In this document: piece after piece, positions 9,589-18,195 of the stretch
How the letters are laid out: every line of letters starts with the position of its first letter
Position numbering within the stretch: the first letter of the stretch is position 1
DNA from: Planctomycetota bacterium
GTDB taxonomy: Bacteria; Planctomycetota; Planctomycetia; Pirellulales; Lacipirellulaceae
Length of the DNA: 64,000 bases
Direction of reading: 5' to 3'
NCBI GenBank assembly: GCA_029259945.1
Contig: JAJDEF010000017.1
Location: forward strand, 1 to 64,000
Program-made: the position numbers and the translations under genes
The notes under the pieces: model-generated
The model's input: only the letters and a program-made list of their open reading frames with translations
Told to the model about the DNA's origin: nothing
Database searches by the model: none

Positions 9589-10446
9589 CTATTGTTCAAG
9601 CCGTCGTGCTGCTGCCAGGGTGTTTACTAAGAGCATCACTCGCGTCAACGGCCCCACCCCGCCAGGGACTGGCGTGAGGTAGCCTGCGACTTCGCGAACG
9701 GCCTCAAAATCGACATCGCCCACCAAACCCTTGTCGGTTCGGTTGATCCCGACGTCGATGACCGTGGCCCCCGGCTTGACCATGTCGGCAGTCACAAAAT
9801 TCGGTTTGCCAATCGCTACGATTAAGATATCTGCTTGCCTCGCCACCGCAGGCAAATCGCGTGTCCGACTGTGGCAGAGCGTCACGGTCGCATCCTTGCC
9901 GCGTTGTGCAAGCATTACTGACAACGGCTTGCCGACGATATCACTACGTCCGATGACCACCACGTTTTGGCCGGCTGTGGGTATATCATTGCGGGCAAGC
10001 AGTTCGATCACACCATGAGGCGTACAGGGCAAATAGCGTGGCCGATCTTGCATCAGACGGCCCACGTTGTCTGAGTGAAACGCATCGACGTCTTTCAGAG
10101 GGTTGATGACGTCGAGCACTACTTCTGTGTCGATCTGTTTCGGTATCGGCAGCTGCACCAAGATGCCATGTACCGTATCGTCTTTGTTCAATTTGCCGAT
10201 CAAGGTCAGCAGTTCGTCTTGAGTGGTCTCGACGGGCAAGTGATACAGTTGGCTTTGGATGCCCACCTCTTCGCAATCTCGCCGCTTGTTGCGAACGTAA
10301 ACTTCGCTTGCAGGGTCGGTTCCGACAAGCACTGCCGCAAGCGTGGGGATCGTGACATTGTTCTCGATAAAGTCCGCCACCTCGACCGCTAATTCCGAAC
10401 GAATCTGGCGGGCTAGCGATTTACCGTCGAGTAGAGCAGCGGGCAT
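9589..10446 (-). CDS. folD: Methylene-THF dehydrogenase / methenyl-THF cyclohydrolase
   Basis: FolD (285 aa) interconverts 5,10-methylene-THF, 5,10-methenyl-THF and 10-formyl-THF in the cytoplasm. The signature YVRNKRRDCEEVGI gives the catalytic Tyr and Lys. Further family blocks are QLPIPKQIDTEVVLDVINPL, the NADP loop VIGRSDIVGKPLSVMLAQRG and the C-terminal PVPGGVGPLTRVMLLVNT. The frame is open upstream to 10686, but the family starts near MPAALLDGKSLARQI, so ATG 10446 is chosen. It lies downstream of pgpA on the same strand, separated by the palindromic element at 10519-10598, and converges with the SpoU gene. Confidence 0.95.
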   Translation of the reverse strand: MPAALLDGKSLARQIRSELAVEVADFIENNVTIPTLAAVLVGTDPASEVYVRNKRRDCEEVGIQSQLYHLPVETTQDELLTLIGKLNKDDTVHGILVQLPIPKQIDTEVVLDVINPLKDVDAFHSDNVGRLMQDRPRYLPCTPHGVIELLARNDIPTAGQNVVVIGRSDIVGKPLSVMLAQRGKDATVTLCHSRTRDLPAVARQADILIVAIGKPNFVTADMVKPGATVIDVGINRTDKGLVGDVDFEAVREVAGYLTPVPGGVGPLTRVMLLVNTLAAARRLEQ

Positions 10447-10518
10447 GAAATTTGGCCTTTGGTGAGATGGGAAACGAGCAATTCTAACGACCACAGGCCA
10501 AAATGTCAGGCGGCTGTT

Positions 10519-10598
10519 TAAAGCCGGTTTCAAAACCGATCTTGGTACGAAAATTTCCGGCCGTGGGATACTTTTTTGACGTTTTGAAACCGGCTCTA
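10519..10598. repeat. TA-flanked palindromic element, copy 1 (MITE-like)
   Basis: A 74-base core with 14-bp terminal inverted repeats, AGCCGGTTTCAAAA at the left and TTTTGAAACCGGCT at the right. The centre reads TTTCCGGCCGTGGGATACTT, followed by TTTTGACG. A TA dinucleotide stands one base outside each end (10519-10520 and 10597-10598), as expected of a TA target duplication. The reverse complement matches the element at 18063-18143 closely. It lies between pgpA and folD, and the pgpA stop codon (10596-10598) is made of the edge base plus the flanking TA. Confidence 0.8.
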
Positions 10599-11075
10599 CA
10601 GTCCAATCCACCCGAAACGCGCCAGCAGGTTCAATACCAGCCAGGCATATCCGGCTGCCACCCAGTCGTCGGCCATGATGCCCCACCCCCGTGGCAACTT
10701 TTCCATCTCTCGGGCGGGCGACGGCTTTGTGATGTCAAACAGGCGAAACAGGGCCCACCCAACCAACCACACCGCCACGCTTTTCTCGGCAAACCCCAGA
10801 TAGACGATTGGCAAGGCCCCAATCTCGTCGAGTACAATCGCTTGCGGGTCTTTGCTGCCCCCCAAAACTCGGGCTGCCCGCGAACATATCGCTACACTCA
10901 CAAGTCCTATCAAAGCCACGGCAGCATATTGGACCGAAAGTGGACCCGACTGACCGATAATCCAGGCGAGCGGCAGGCCCCACAACCCGCCAATCGTCCC
11001 TGGAGCAGGACTCACCAGCCCTACCCCCGCACCGGTGGCTAGCCAAACGGACGCTCGATCTGCGAAGTTGCTCAT
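10596..11075 (-). CDS. pgpA: Phosphatidylglycerophosphatase A
   Basis: A 159-aa membrane protein matching PgpA, which removes the phosphate from phosphatidylglycerophosphate in cardiolipin and phosphatidylglycerol synthesis. Family motifs are APGTIGGLWGLP, the acidic VLDEIGALPI, and FRLFDITKPSPAREMEKLPR followed by GWGIMADDWVAAGYA. Several hydrophobic segments fit its membrane location. The start MSNFADRAS (11075) is taken from family likeness; an ATG three codons upstream (11084) is equally possible, and neither has a clear ribosome-binding site. The stop codon abuts a palindromic repeat, so the last residues (RFGWIGL) may have been reshaped by the insertion. Confidence 0.9.
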   Translation of the reverse strand: MSNFADRASVWLATGAGVGLVSPAPGTIGGLWGLPLAWIIGQSGPLSVQYAAVALIGLVSVAICSRAARVLGGSKDPQAIVLDEIGALPIVYLGFAEKSVAVWLVGWALFRLFDITKPSPAREMEKLPRGWGIMADDWVAAGYAWLVLNLLARFGWIGL

Positions 11076-11283
11076 GCACAGCATCGTAAAGGGACAATCC
11101 GCTTGCCTCAACCAGTCATTTCTTTACGCCTCGAGTCCTTTAGCCAATATGGCCCATCCCTAGGCAAGCAGGTATGATGGACGACTACAAGTAAAACTGG
11201 GCAGACAGGGCGGCATGTAACTCGTCCAAGTGCTTGCCTAAGCCCCGCCTTTCCATACAACGCAGTACCCACGAAAAACGATT

Positions 11284-13002
11284 ATGAGCAACGCCTCTCC
11301 CGATAAATCAACCAAAGAGAAAAAGCCAAGTGCCGTCGAGGGCTTCAAAGAAGCTAGCCAATATCTGCTCCAACCCATCCCCGAGGAGCTGGCCGACGAG
11401 AACAACTTTTTTGGCAAAGCCAGTATCCAGCTGCTCAAGCACCACGGCACCTATCAGCAAGACAACCGTGATGATCGCAAGACCAAGGGCAAGGTCTTCA
11501 GCTTTATGGTCCGAACGGCCATACCAGGCGGCAAGCTCACCAGCAAGCAATTACTGGCCGAGCTTGATCTCTGTGATGAAGTGGGCAACACCACACTCAG
11601 GATTACCACTCGCCAAGGTTTGCAGTTACATGGCGTGCTCAAGTCGGATCTGAAAAAAACCATCCGCCGGATCAATGACATACAACTGACCACCCTTGCC
11701 GCCTGCGGCGATGTCGAACGCAACGTCATGTGCTCGCCATGCCCCTACAAGGGCGATCCTGTCTACGACGAAATGCAATCGCATGCCGATGAACTTGCCA
11801 TTCATCTGCGCCCCCAAACCCGTGCCTATCACCAGCTTTGGCTCACGGACGATGCCACGGGCGAGAAACAACTTGTCGGCGGTCGTGCTCAAGCCGAAGT
11901 GGTCGAACCCATTTACGGTCCGACTTATCTTCCTCGGAAATTCAAAATAGGCATCGGGCTGCCGGGCGATAATAGTGCCGATATCTATTCGCAAGATCTT
12001 GGCCTGCTGGCCATCTGCGAAGACTTTCGAATTGTCGGCTTCAACGTCCTGGTCGGCGGTGGCTTTGGCACCACCCCTAGTGCCAAGAAGACCTTCCCGG
12101 CAATCGCCCTGCCGATGTGCTACATCACCCGCGATCAAGTCCTTGATGTAGCCACGGCAATTATCAAAGTTCAACGTGATTTCGGCAATCGAACTGACCG
12201 CAAAGTTGCTCGGCTGAAGTATCTCATCAACAACTGGGGCATTGATCGCTTCAAGCAAAAGGTCGAGGAGTACCACGGCAATAGCCTTCCCACAGCAAAA
12301 CCTGTAACCATCGAAGCACACAATGATGGGATGGGCTGGAACCAGCAGGGCGATGGCCGCCTGTTCTACGGCCTAAACGTCGAAAATGGCCGAATCAAGG
12401 ACGAAGGTTCCTACTGCCTAAAAGCGGCTCTCCGGGCGATTTGCACCGAACTAAAGCCCCCGATGCGGCTGACCCCCCACCAAAGCATTATTTTTTGCGA
12501 CCTCACCGAGGCCGACCGTCCTCGACTAGAAGAGTTGCTTAAAGTACATGGTGTTCCGCTTTCTGAAGATTTTTCGAACGCCCGCCGATGGTCGATCGCT
12601 TGCCCCGCGATGCCAACCTGTGGACTGGCAGTCACCGAAAGCGAACGGGCGCTGCCCGGCATGATGGACGACTTAGAGAAAGAGCTTGAAGCACTTGGGC
12701 TTGACGAGGAAGTCTTCACCACACGCATGACCGGCTGCCCCAACGGTTGCGCTCGACCCTACAACTCCGACATCGGCCTCGTAGGCAAGACCAAAGGAAA
12801 GTACACCATCTTTCTCGGCGGTCGTGTCGAAGGCGACCGGCTCAACTTTATCTACAAAGATTTAGTGCCTGCGGACGAAGTCATCCCGACGCTCGTAACG
12901 GTCTTCCGCTACTTCAAAGAGGCACGTCAAGCAGGCGAGTCATTCGGCGACTTCTGCCATCGCGAAGGCGTCGATGCGCTGTTGGCTAAGTGTGAGGCTT
13001 GA
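11284..13002 (+). CDS. sir: Siroheme sulfite reductase (ferredoxin-type) hemoprotein
   Basis: A 572-aa assimilatory reductase with the tandem ferredoxin-like/siroheme architecture. The [4Fe-4S]-siroheme ligands are visible as ACPAMPTCGLAVTESERALP (Cys-x5-Cys) and TGCPNGCARPY (Cys-x3-Cys). The form ACPAMPTC...TGCPNGCARPY resembles plant/cyanobacterial ferredoxin-dependent sulfite reductase more than nitrite reductase or E. coli CysI, and the length suits it. It would reduce sulfite to sulfide with six electrons. Ferredoxin as donor is an inference; NADPH-type electron supply cannot be ruled out. No cysH, cysD or cysN is adjacent. Confidence 0.85.
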   Translation: MSNASPDKSTKEKKPSAVEGFKEASQYLLQPIPEELADENNFFGKASIQLLKHHGTYQQDNRDDRKTKGKVFSFMVRTAIPGGKLTSKQLLAELDLCDEVGNTTLRITTRQGLQLHGVLKSDLKKTIRRINDIQLTTLAACGDVERNVMCSPCPYKGDPVYDEMQSHADELAIHLRPQTRAYHQLWLTDDATGEKQLVGGRAQAEVVEPIYGPTYLPRKFKIGIGLPGDNSADIYSQDLGLLAICEDFRIVGFNVLVGGGFGTTPSAKKTFPAIALPMCYITRDQVLDVATAIIKVQRDFGNRTDRKVARLKYLINNWGIDRFKQKVEEYHGNSLPTAKPVTIEAHNDGMGWNQQGDGRLFYGLNVENGRIKDEGSYCLKAALRAICTELKPPMRLTPHQSIIFCDLTEADRPRLEELLKVHGVPLSEDFSNARRWSIACPAMPTCGLAVTESERALPGMMDDLEKELEALGLDEEVFTTRMTGCPNGCARPYNSDIGLVGKTKGKYTIFLGGRVEGDRLNFIYKDLVPADEVIPTLVTVFRYFKEARQAGESFGDFCHREGVDALLAKCEA

Positions 13003-13069
13003 AGTACCTTAACTTGTATCGATCGCTACGCTTTTGATCTTCCTGAAAGGTAGCTTGGAGGTAGCCTTG

Positions 13070-13558
13070 TTGAAACCAAAGGTCTACATAGAAACAACGG
13101 TCATCAGTTACTTGACCGCACGGCCTACGCAAGATGTGATTCTCGCAGGCCATCAACAGATTACTCGAGATTGGTGGCGACATGCTGCCAGTCGTTTTGC
13201 ACTTGTTGTCTCTGAACTCGTGGTAAACGAAGCCAGCGCCGGTGACCCTGATGCAGCACGAGATCGTCTTGCCTTACTCGACTCAATCACCCTTTTGGAC
13301 GCGACTGAGGAGTCTCTCAAATTGGCGCAACAGTTGCTCAAATCAGGAGCGATACCCAAAAAGGCGGCGGAAGATGCTGCTCATATTGCAATCGCCGTGA
13401 CGAACGGCGTCGAGTATCTGGTAACATGGAACTGTCGGCACATTGCCAATGCAACCATGCGATCACAGATTGATGCTGTTTGCAGAAAATCTGGCTTTGA
13501 ACCGACCGTCATTTGCACACCTGATGAACTGATGGAACCTGACCATGGCAACCAATGA
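13070..13558 (+). CDS. PIN-domain protein, VapC-like toxin candidate
   Basis: A PIN-fold RNase-like protein. From a TTG start at 13070, eight bases after GGAGG, the product is 162 aa and begins (M)KPKVYIETTVISYL, which matches how this family usually starts. The acidic residues expected of a PIN active site are in YIETT, SELVVNEASAGD, EDAAHIAIA and WNCRHIAN (the latter close to the NCRHI form). A longer frame upstream to 13034 has only a weak start. The small gene that follows overlaps its end by 14 bases, suggesting a coupled pair. Whether it is a toxin is inferred from family. Confidence 0.8.
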   Translation: MKPKVYIETTVISYLTARPTQDVILAGHQQITRDWWRHAASRFALVVSELVVNEASAGDPDAARDRLALLDSITLLDATEESLKLAQQLLKSGAIPKKAAEDAAHIAIAVTNGVEYLVTWNCRHIANATMRSQIDAVCRKSGFEPTVICTPDELMEPDHGNQ

Positions 13559-13733
13559 CCCAATCATTTCTGAAGTCCGCGATATTCGCGACCGGCATGC
13601 TGCTAAGTTTAACTACGATCTCAAAGAGATTTTCCGCGACATCCAAGCAAAGCAGCAAGCATCTGGTCGCACTTACGCGAAGTATCCTTCGCGTCCTGTA
13701 GTGACAACCACGACGGCAACTCCAAACAATTGA
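13545..13733 (+). CDS. Small partner protein of PIN gene (possible antitoxin)
   Basis: A 62-aa protein, MATNDPIISEVRDIRDRHAA then KFNYDLKEIFRDIQAKQQASG, largely alpha-helical and charged. From memory, very similar short proteins lie directly after PIN genes in cyanobacteria and planctomycetes. The start overlaps the toxin-candidate gene by 14 bases in another frame, which points to translational coupling. The order (PIN first, small gene second) is the reverse of classical vapBC. No DNA-binding motif is evident, so antitoxin action is only inferred. Confidence 0.7.
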   Translation: MATNDPIISEVRDIRDRHAAKFNYDLKEIFRDIQAKQQASGRTYAKYPSRPVVTTTTATPNN

Positions 13734-13773
13734 TTCGCCCACTTCGGCGATCTGTAAGGCCGCGGCTACTGGG

Positions 13774-14115
13774 TTATTGCGCCGTTGCCTGATGGCGGAA
13801 TTCTTTTTCGCTGAGCGTGATGCCTTCGATGACCTGCTCGAAGGCTAGTTTGGTCGTTTGACCCGCAAAGCAACCGAGCAATTGGCCGAATGCCTCTTCT
13901 GGGCACTCGCCGCGCAATTCCACTCGGTGCAGTTGGTCATCAAAATCAAAAAGATGCCCATCGATTTGCCAACGGTCTGCGCCGACCCCGCCCGACCAAA
14001 TCCACGAACCATCGGGCTCGAAGATCATTCGCGGCAGCGTCTGCAGCGCCTCGGCAGCCTGCTCCCAGGTAATCGTAAAGGGCTGCCCGATAACGTTAAC
14101 GTGAAAACGCAACAT
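13774..14115 (-). CDS. Conserved hypothetical protein downstream of ribBA
   Basis: A 113-aa protein (MLRFHVNVIGQPFTITWEQA...) rich in aromatic and acidic residues, with no signal peptide or membrane segment and no motif I recognise. The segment EPDGSWIWSGGVGADRWQID is distinctive. It starts four bases after the ribBA stop, so the two are almost surely co-transcribed. This suggests a housekeeping or riboflavin-linked role, but no function can be assigned. Confidence 0.7.
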   Translation of the reverse strand: MLRFHVNVIGQPFTITWEQAAEALQTLPRMIFEPDGSWIWSGGVGADRWQIDGHLFDFDDQLHRVELRGECPEEAFGQLLGCFAGQTTKLAFEQVIEGITLSEKEFRHQATAQ

Positions 14116-14118
14116 CGG

Positions 14119-15339
14119 TCACACGTCATCCATGCTTGGAAGATGATGTCCCATTTTGTCGCGTTTAGTGGCCAGATAGTTTGCGTTATGCTCGTGAATC
14201 GGCGGCACAATGGGCACTTGGTCGACCACTTCTAAATCGAACCCGCCGTAGACAAAAGCGTCGGTCTTTTTGGGATTGTTGGTCAACAAGCGGACCTTCG
14301 TCAGGCCCAGGTCTTTGAGCAATTGGATACCTACCCCATAATCGCGAGGATCGGCCTTGTAACCCAAAGCAAGATTCGCCTCGACGGTGTCGAGCCCCTC
14401 TTCTTGTAGCTTGTAAGCCTTGATCTTCTCGACCAATCCGATGCCGCGACCTTCCTGCGGCAGATAAACCAACACGCCGCAGCCTTCGCGGCCGATCATG
14501 TCGAGTGCCATATGCAGTTGGTCACCACAATCGCATCGCAACGATTCCAACAAGTCACCTGTAAAACAAGACGAGTGTAACCGGACTAGCGGAGCTGCCG
14601 CTTCACTTGGGTTACCAATCACATAGACCAGCGGCTCCTGCGACTCGTATTTTACCCCGTAGACGATAATGGTGCCCTCGCCATATTTCGTTGGTAACTT
14701 TGCCTCCGCTTGACGAAAGACGAGCTTCTCTTGGACTCGCCGATGGGCGATTAATTGCTCAATCGAAATGATGGGCAACTTGAATTGCTCGGCCAGGGCC
14801 CTTAGCTCGGTACGGTTTGCACGGTCGCCCTTTTCATCTAGTATCTCGCACAATGCGCCTGCGGGGATAAGACCTGCCATTCGAGCTAAGTCGACGGCTG
14901 CCTCGGTGTGTCCCGCTCGGCGAAGCACGCCACCCTTTTTGGCAACCAACGGGAATAAGTGTCCAGGCCGATGGAAATCTGTCGGCACACTCGTCGGATC
15001 GCAGAGCGAGGTAATCGTCTTGGCACGCTCTGAAGCGGTGATTCCAGTGCGAGCCGTGTGATGGTCTACCGGCACCGTGTAATTGGTGCCCAGCGGTGCC
15101 GTGTTATCCTCGACCATCGGCTGTAGCTGCAACCGTTGGCTGATATCGGGCAAAATAGGCATACACAACTGGCCCCGCCCGTGCGTTATCATAAAGTTGA
15201 CGGTCTCGGTCGTCACTTTTTCAGCAGCACAGATGAAATCCCCCTCGTTTTCGCGGTCCTCCGCGTCCACGACGATGATAATTTCCCCACGGCTCATAGC
15301 CTCGACGGCTTCTTCGATCGTTGAAAAGTTACTTGACAT
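14119..15339 (-). CDS. ribBA: Bifunctional DHBP synthase / GTP cyclohydrolase II
   Basis: A 406-aa fusion for the two first committed steps of riboflavin synthesis. The N-terminal RibB half shows VDAEDRENEGDFICAAEKVT and, near residue 140, RRAGHTEAAVDLARMAGL. The C-terminal RibA half has the zinc-binding SSCFTGDLLESLRCDCGDQL (Cys-x10-Cys-x-Cys) and LPQEGRGIGLVEKI. Length is normal for RibBA. The ATG at 15339 follows AGGA by about nine bases; three upstream codons are also open. I looked for an FMN riboswitch in the 15340-15550 spacer and saw none. A conserved small gene follows after three bases. Confidence 0.95.
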   Translation of the reverse strand: MSSNFSTIEEAVEAMSRGEIIIVVDAEDRENEGDFICAAEKVTTETVNFMITHGRGQLCMPILPDISQRLQLQPMVEDNTAPLGTNYTVPVDHHTARTGITASERAKTITSLCDPTSVPTDFHRPGHLFPLVAKKGGVLRRAGHTEAAVDLARMAGLIPAGALCEILDEKGDRANRTELRALAEQFKLPIISIEQLIAHRRVQEKLVFRQAEAKLPTKYGEGTIIVYGVKYESQEPLVYVIGNPSEAAAPLVRLHSSCFTGDLLESLRCDCGDQLHMALDMIGREGCGVLVYLPQEGRGIGLVEKIKAYKLQEEGLDTVEANLALGYKADPRDYGVGIQLLKDLGLTKVRLLTNNPKKTDAFVYGGFDLEVVDQVPIVPPIHEHNANYLATKRDKMGHHLPSMDDV

Positions 15340-15388
15340 CAAATTCAATCCTAGTGCATTGTCAAAACTAAAAATTAGGGCTCACTGG

Positions 15389-15416
15389 ATTAGCCGTTTT
15401 GGCGCTAGCCACGGTT
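15389..15416. repeat. 28-bp GCTAGCGCC-type repeat, copy 1
   Basis: Reads ATTAGCCGTTTTGGCGCTAG followed by CCACGGTT. The same 28 bases occur at 27212-27239, inverted at 27250-27277, and inverted at 41316-41343. Here a single arm lies in the divergent spacer between ribBA and the esterase gene. Confidence 0.8.
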
Positions 15417-15550
15417 TTTCCGAGAGTTAAGCGGTGACAGAGTACCAGTCTCCAATCTCGCCCCCAATAAACTTGCCGTTCACGCGAAGTTCAGACAACA
15501 TTATAAGTGTTAACCATATCCATGACCATATTGGCCTGAAATACTGCCCG

Positions 15551-16423
15551 ATGCCGAATCTCTCAATCTACACCTTGTTTTTTGCCTTGTTTTTTGGTGG
15601 GGCCAGTGGCCAACCGGTCAGAGCCGGGGAATTTGACTCCCACTTCGGCCAAACCTATGTCCAGCGCGATTCGGGCCCATTGAAGGCCGATCTCTACGTC
15701 CCCGAAGGCGAAGGCCCGTTCCCGGGGGTCTTGGTTGTACACGGCGGAGCTTGGTATATGGGCACCCGAGCCCAGCTATCAGGATTTGCCCAACTGCTAG
15801 CCGCCCGTGGGCTCACGGCCGTAGCAATCAGCTATCGCTTAGCTCCAACGCACAAATTCCCCGCCCAAATCGAAGACTGCAAAGAAGCCGTCCGCTGGAT
15901 GCGAAAAAATGCCGAACGGCTCAAAATCGACCCGCAACGCATTGGCGGCTTTGGTTACTCTGCAGGTGCACAGCTAGCAGCCTTGCTAGGGACGACCGAT
16001 GCCAAGGACGGACTCGAAGGAAACTCCACCTATCAAGAATTTCTCAGCACGCGATTGCTGGCTGTTGCCGGCGGGGGTGCCCCCTGCGACTTTCGTACGT
16101 TGCCGCTCGACCTCAGGATGCTCTCCTTCTGGCTCGGGGGGACTCGTCGACAGCAGGGTGATACTTATCGACTCGCTTCGCCAGCTGCTTTTGTGACTCC
16201 AGACGACCCGCCCATGTTCTTTTTTCACGGCGAAAACGACAAGCTCGTCCCAATCAAGAGCCCCACAGCGATGTGCCGACAGCTCAGCGACGCTGGCGTC
16301 TCGGCGGAAATGTATGTGGTTCCCAATGCAGACCATGTTTTTGCCGCAATGAACCGTACCGCACTGGAAAAATGCGCCACCTTCTTGGCCGACAAACTCC
16401 ATACCCCGGAGGAAAAGCCATGA
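15551..16423 (+). CDS. Secreted alpha/beta hydrolase (esterase/lipase-like)
   Basis: A 290-aa exported hydrolase. The start MPNLSIYTLFFALFFGGASG supplies a signal peptide. The core has the oxyanion element VVHGGAWYMGTR, the nucleophile elbow GFGYSAGAQLAALL, an aspartate in FFHGENDKLVPI and the histidine in NADHVFAAM, completing the Ser-Asp-His triad. The family (hormone-sensitive-lipase / BD-FAE-like) acts on short-chain or polysaccharide-linked esters; the substrate is unknown. The open frame extends upstream to 15434 but without a signal peptide start. It overlaps the next gene by four bases (ATGA), implying an operon. Confidence 0.85.
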   Translation: MPNLSIYTLFFALFFGGASGQPVRAGEFDSHFGQTYVQRDSGPLKADLYVPEGEGPFPGVLVVHGGAWYMGTRAQLSGFAQLLAARGLTAVAISYRLAPTHKFPAQIEDCKEAVRWMRKNAERLKIDPQRIGGFGYSAGAQLAALLGTTDAKDGLEGNSTYQEFLSTRLLAVAGGGAPCDFRTLPLDLRMLSFWLGGTRRQQGDTYRLASPAAFVTPDDPPMFFFHGENDKLVPIKSPTAMCRQLSDAGVSAEMYVVPNADHVFAAMNRTALEKCATFLADKLHTPEEKP

Positions 16424-17328
16424 CAGACGAACCCTCTCTCGCTCCACTACCCAGCGAGGAATACATCGAGCAGGTCCATTTCTTCGAGGTTCTAGGCGAA
16501 CGACTCGCCGAGAATATGCCTGCTCAGGAAGCTTTAGCCGCCATTCGCGAAGAAATATTGGCCACCACCAAGCTTCCGATGGCCATTGATTTTCTCCTCT
16601 CCGAATTGCGGCATCAGGGGGCATTTGCCGATGGCATGAAGCGGCTTGGGCACTACTTCACGCCTTTTCAGACCTACGTAATGGCTGAGGCCGAAAATGA
16701 TCGCGGCCGCTTCGATTTACGTGTTGGCTTGCAAATACTAGCACGCGAAGCCCAATATCGCTCTGACCAAACGATTTCCTGCCAAGGCCTCTTTCTCTTC
16801 CAATTCGAGGCCCTCTGCCGCAATCGACTTGGCTACGACGATGGGCTAGATGCGATTGCTAAAGATCCCTCCTACGACGCCGCCTGGAGCGATTGGATTT
16901 TGACCGTCCGACGGCAAATTGGCATTATCGAATTGGCCGACCTCATCTACGTCCGCAGCGAATACTACCAGGAAAAACAAGCCCTCTTGGCCACCCCCTC
17001 AGAGCCCCCCTTAGCAGAAACACAGCCGACGTCAGGGGCAGATGATACTCTTTCCGAAGCTGCCGTTCTGTTTGGTCGCCGCGAAGGGCGGATCGCCTGG
17101 GCAAATCGCGCCAAAGACCCTCTGCTGCTCTTCGCAGCCATGCAGCGGCAACTCGGCTATCCCGTGGTACCCCGAGCTCAGCAAGCCGACCCAGAACAGC
17201 ATCTGCTACCTCAATTGGCCCGCCGCATCGAACAGCTAGAAGCTCGTCTGAAACTGATCGAAGAAGAGCAACGGGATGGCATCCAACTCGAGCGTTTTTA
17301 TTCACGGGAAGACTTAGAATCTCGATAG
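16420..17328 (+). CDS. Conserved planctomycete protein of unknown function
   Basis: A 302-aa soluble protein, starting MTDEPSLAPLPSEEYIEQVH with GGAGG seven bases upstream and an ATGA overlap with the esterase gene. The N-terminal ~150 residues are helical (EEILATTKLPMAIDFLLSEL, LGHYFTPFQTYVMAEAEND), vaguely like the helical bundle of GspF-type proteins but without membrane segments. The C-terminus ends in a coiled coil (QLARRIEQLEARLKLIEEEQ). The ~50 residues between are low in structure (SEPPLAETQPTSG). I do not recognise a named family. Confidence 0.75.
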   Translation: MTDEPSLAPLPSEEYIEQVHFFEVLGERLAENMPAQEALAAIREEILATTKLPMAIDFLLSELRHQGAFADGMKRLGHYFTPFQTYVMAEAENDRGRFDLRVGLQILAREAQYRSDQTISCQGLFLFQFEALCRNRLGYDDGLDAIAKDPSYDAAWSDWILTVRRQIGIIELADLIYVRSEYYQEKQALLATPSEPPLAETQPTSGADDTLSEAAVLFGRREGRIAWANRAKDPLLLFAAMQRQLGYPVVPRAQQADPEQHLLPQLARRIEQLEARLKLIEEEQRDGIQLERFYSREDLESR

Positions 17329-17589
17329 TTCGCTCTGGGGTAACAAATCGTAAAATTTCACCCTGTTTTGCTATTTTACACCCCGTCGAGTCATGGTAGA
17401 TTCCGGAAGGTTTCTGGTCGTTTTCAGAGATCGTTATGGGACGGAGCCCCATCCCTCCACCACTTCTTCTGGCAATCCCCTGCACACGGCTATGACGTCG
17501 GCCCACCTACCAAACATTGGGCCCCAATTTCATGTCCCTGCCTCGACACCCGATTCTAGCCGCGACCATTGGCGAGAGAGCTGCACGCT

Positions 17590-18054
17590 GTGAGTTTTCA
17601 GCTTAGTTTAAGTACCGAAGCGGTTACCGCTGCCTACCCAGACCAACCTCTGATTGTTGAGCCCACGGCGAACGTCGGCGAAGTGATGCAGCTAATGCGG
17701 GCACAAAAAACAGGGAGCGTCCTGGTTTGTGAAAACGGCAAGGTGCTGGGTATCTTCACCGAACGTGACGCCCTCAAACTCATGGCAGCCGCAGCCGATC
17801 TGAGTCAGGCGGTCTCGCAAGTCATGTCACAAGATCCGGTCTCGCTGAGTGCTGATGCCAACGTGGGTGAAGCAATAAAAATGATGTCGCAGGGGGGCTA
17901 TCGCCATCTGCCGATTCTCTCGAGCGAAGGTAAGCCTACAGGGTTGGCAACGGTGTATGGCATCATCCATTATCTGGTCGATCACTTCCCTCAAACAATT
18001 TACACATTGCCCCCCAATCCTGGTGCCATTACCAGCGAACGGGAAGGCGCCTGA
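17590..18054 (+). CDS. CBS-domain pair protein upstream of korA
   Basis: A 154-aa protein made of two CBS motifs, a Bateman module that usually binds adenosine ligands such as AMP, ATP or SAM. CBS1 spans IVEPTANVGEVMQLMRAQKT through GIFTERDALKLMAA; CBS2 spans MSQDPVSLSADANVGEAIKM through GGYRHLPILSSEGKPTGLAT. GTG at 17590 is preferred (VSFQLSLSTEAV) with GAGAGAG upstream; a longer frame begins at 17569. No enzyme domain is attached. It precedes korA by 141 bases, with the palindromic element between. A second CBS gene ends the cluster, suggesting paired sensors of energy state for the oxidoreductase. Confidence 0.85.
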   Translation: MSFQLSLSTEAVTAAYPDQPLIVEPTANVGEVMQLMRAQKTGSVLVCENGKVLGIFTERDALKLMAAAADLSQAVSQVMSQDPVSLSADANVGEAIKMMSQGGYRHLPILSSEGKPTGLATVYGIIHYLVDHFPQTIYTLPPNPGAITSEREGA

Positions 18055-18062
18055 TTGATTTT

Positions 18063-18143
18063 TAGGAGCGGTTTCAAAATTCCAAAAAAGTATCCCACGG
18101 CCGGAGATTTTCATGCCGAAAGTGGATTTTGAAACCGGCTGTA
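18063..18143. repeat. TA-flanked palindromic element, copy 2 (MITE-like)
   Basis: The core runs from GAGCGGTTTCAAAATTCC through AAAAAGTATCCCACGGCCGG to GATTTTGAAACCGGCT, with TA at 18063-18064 and at 18142-18143. It is the inverted counterpart of the element at 10519-10598, with about 80% identity by eye and the same size. Like that copy, it lies between two genes on the same strand (a CBS gene and korA). Confidence 0.8.
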
Positions 18144-18195
18144 ATACAATTAATAAATACTCCCCCCTCCTTGTGTGAAGGATTTTTCGGCAACT

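Noticed and set aside
15340-15550. Possible FMN riboswitch in the ribBA spacer
   Set aside because: The conserved FMN-element blocks are not visible; the 28-bp repeat occupies part of the spacer.
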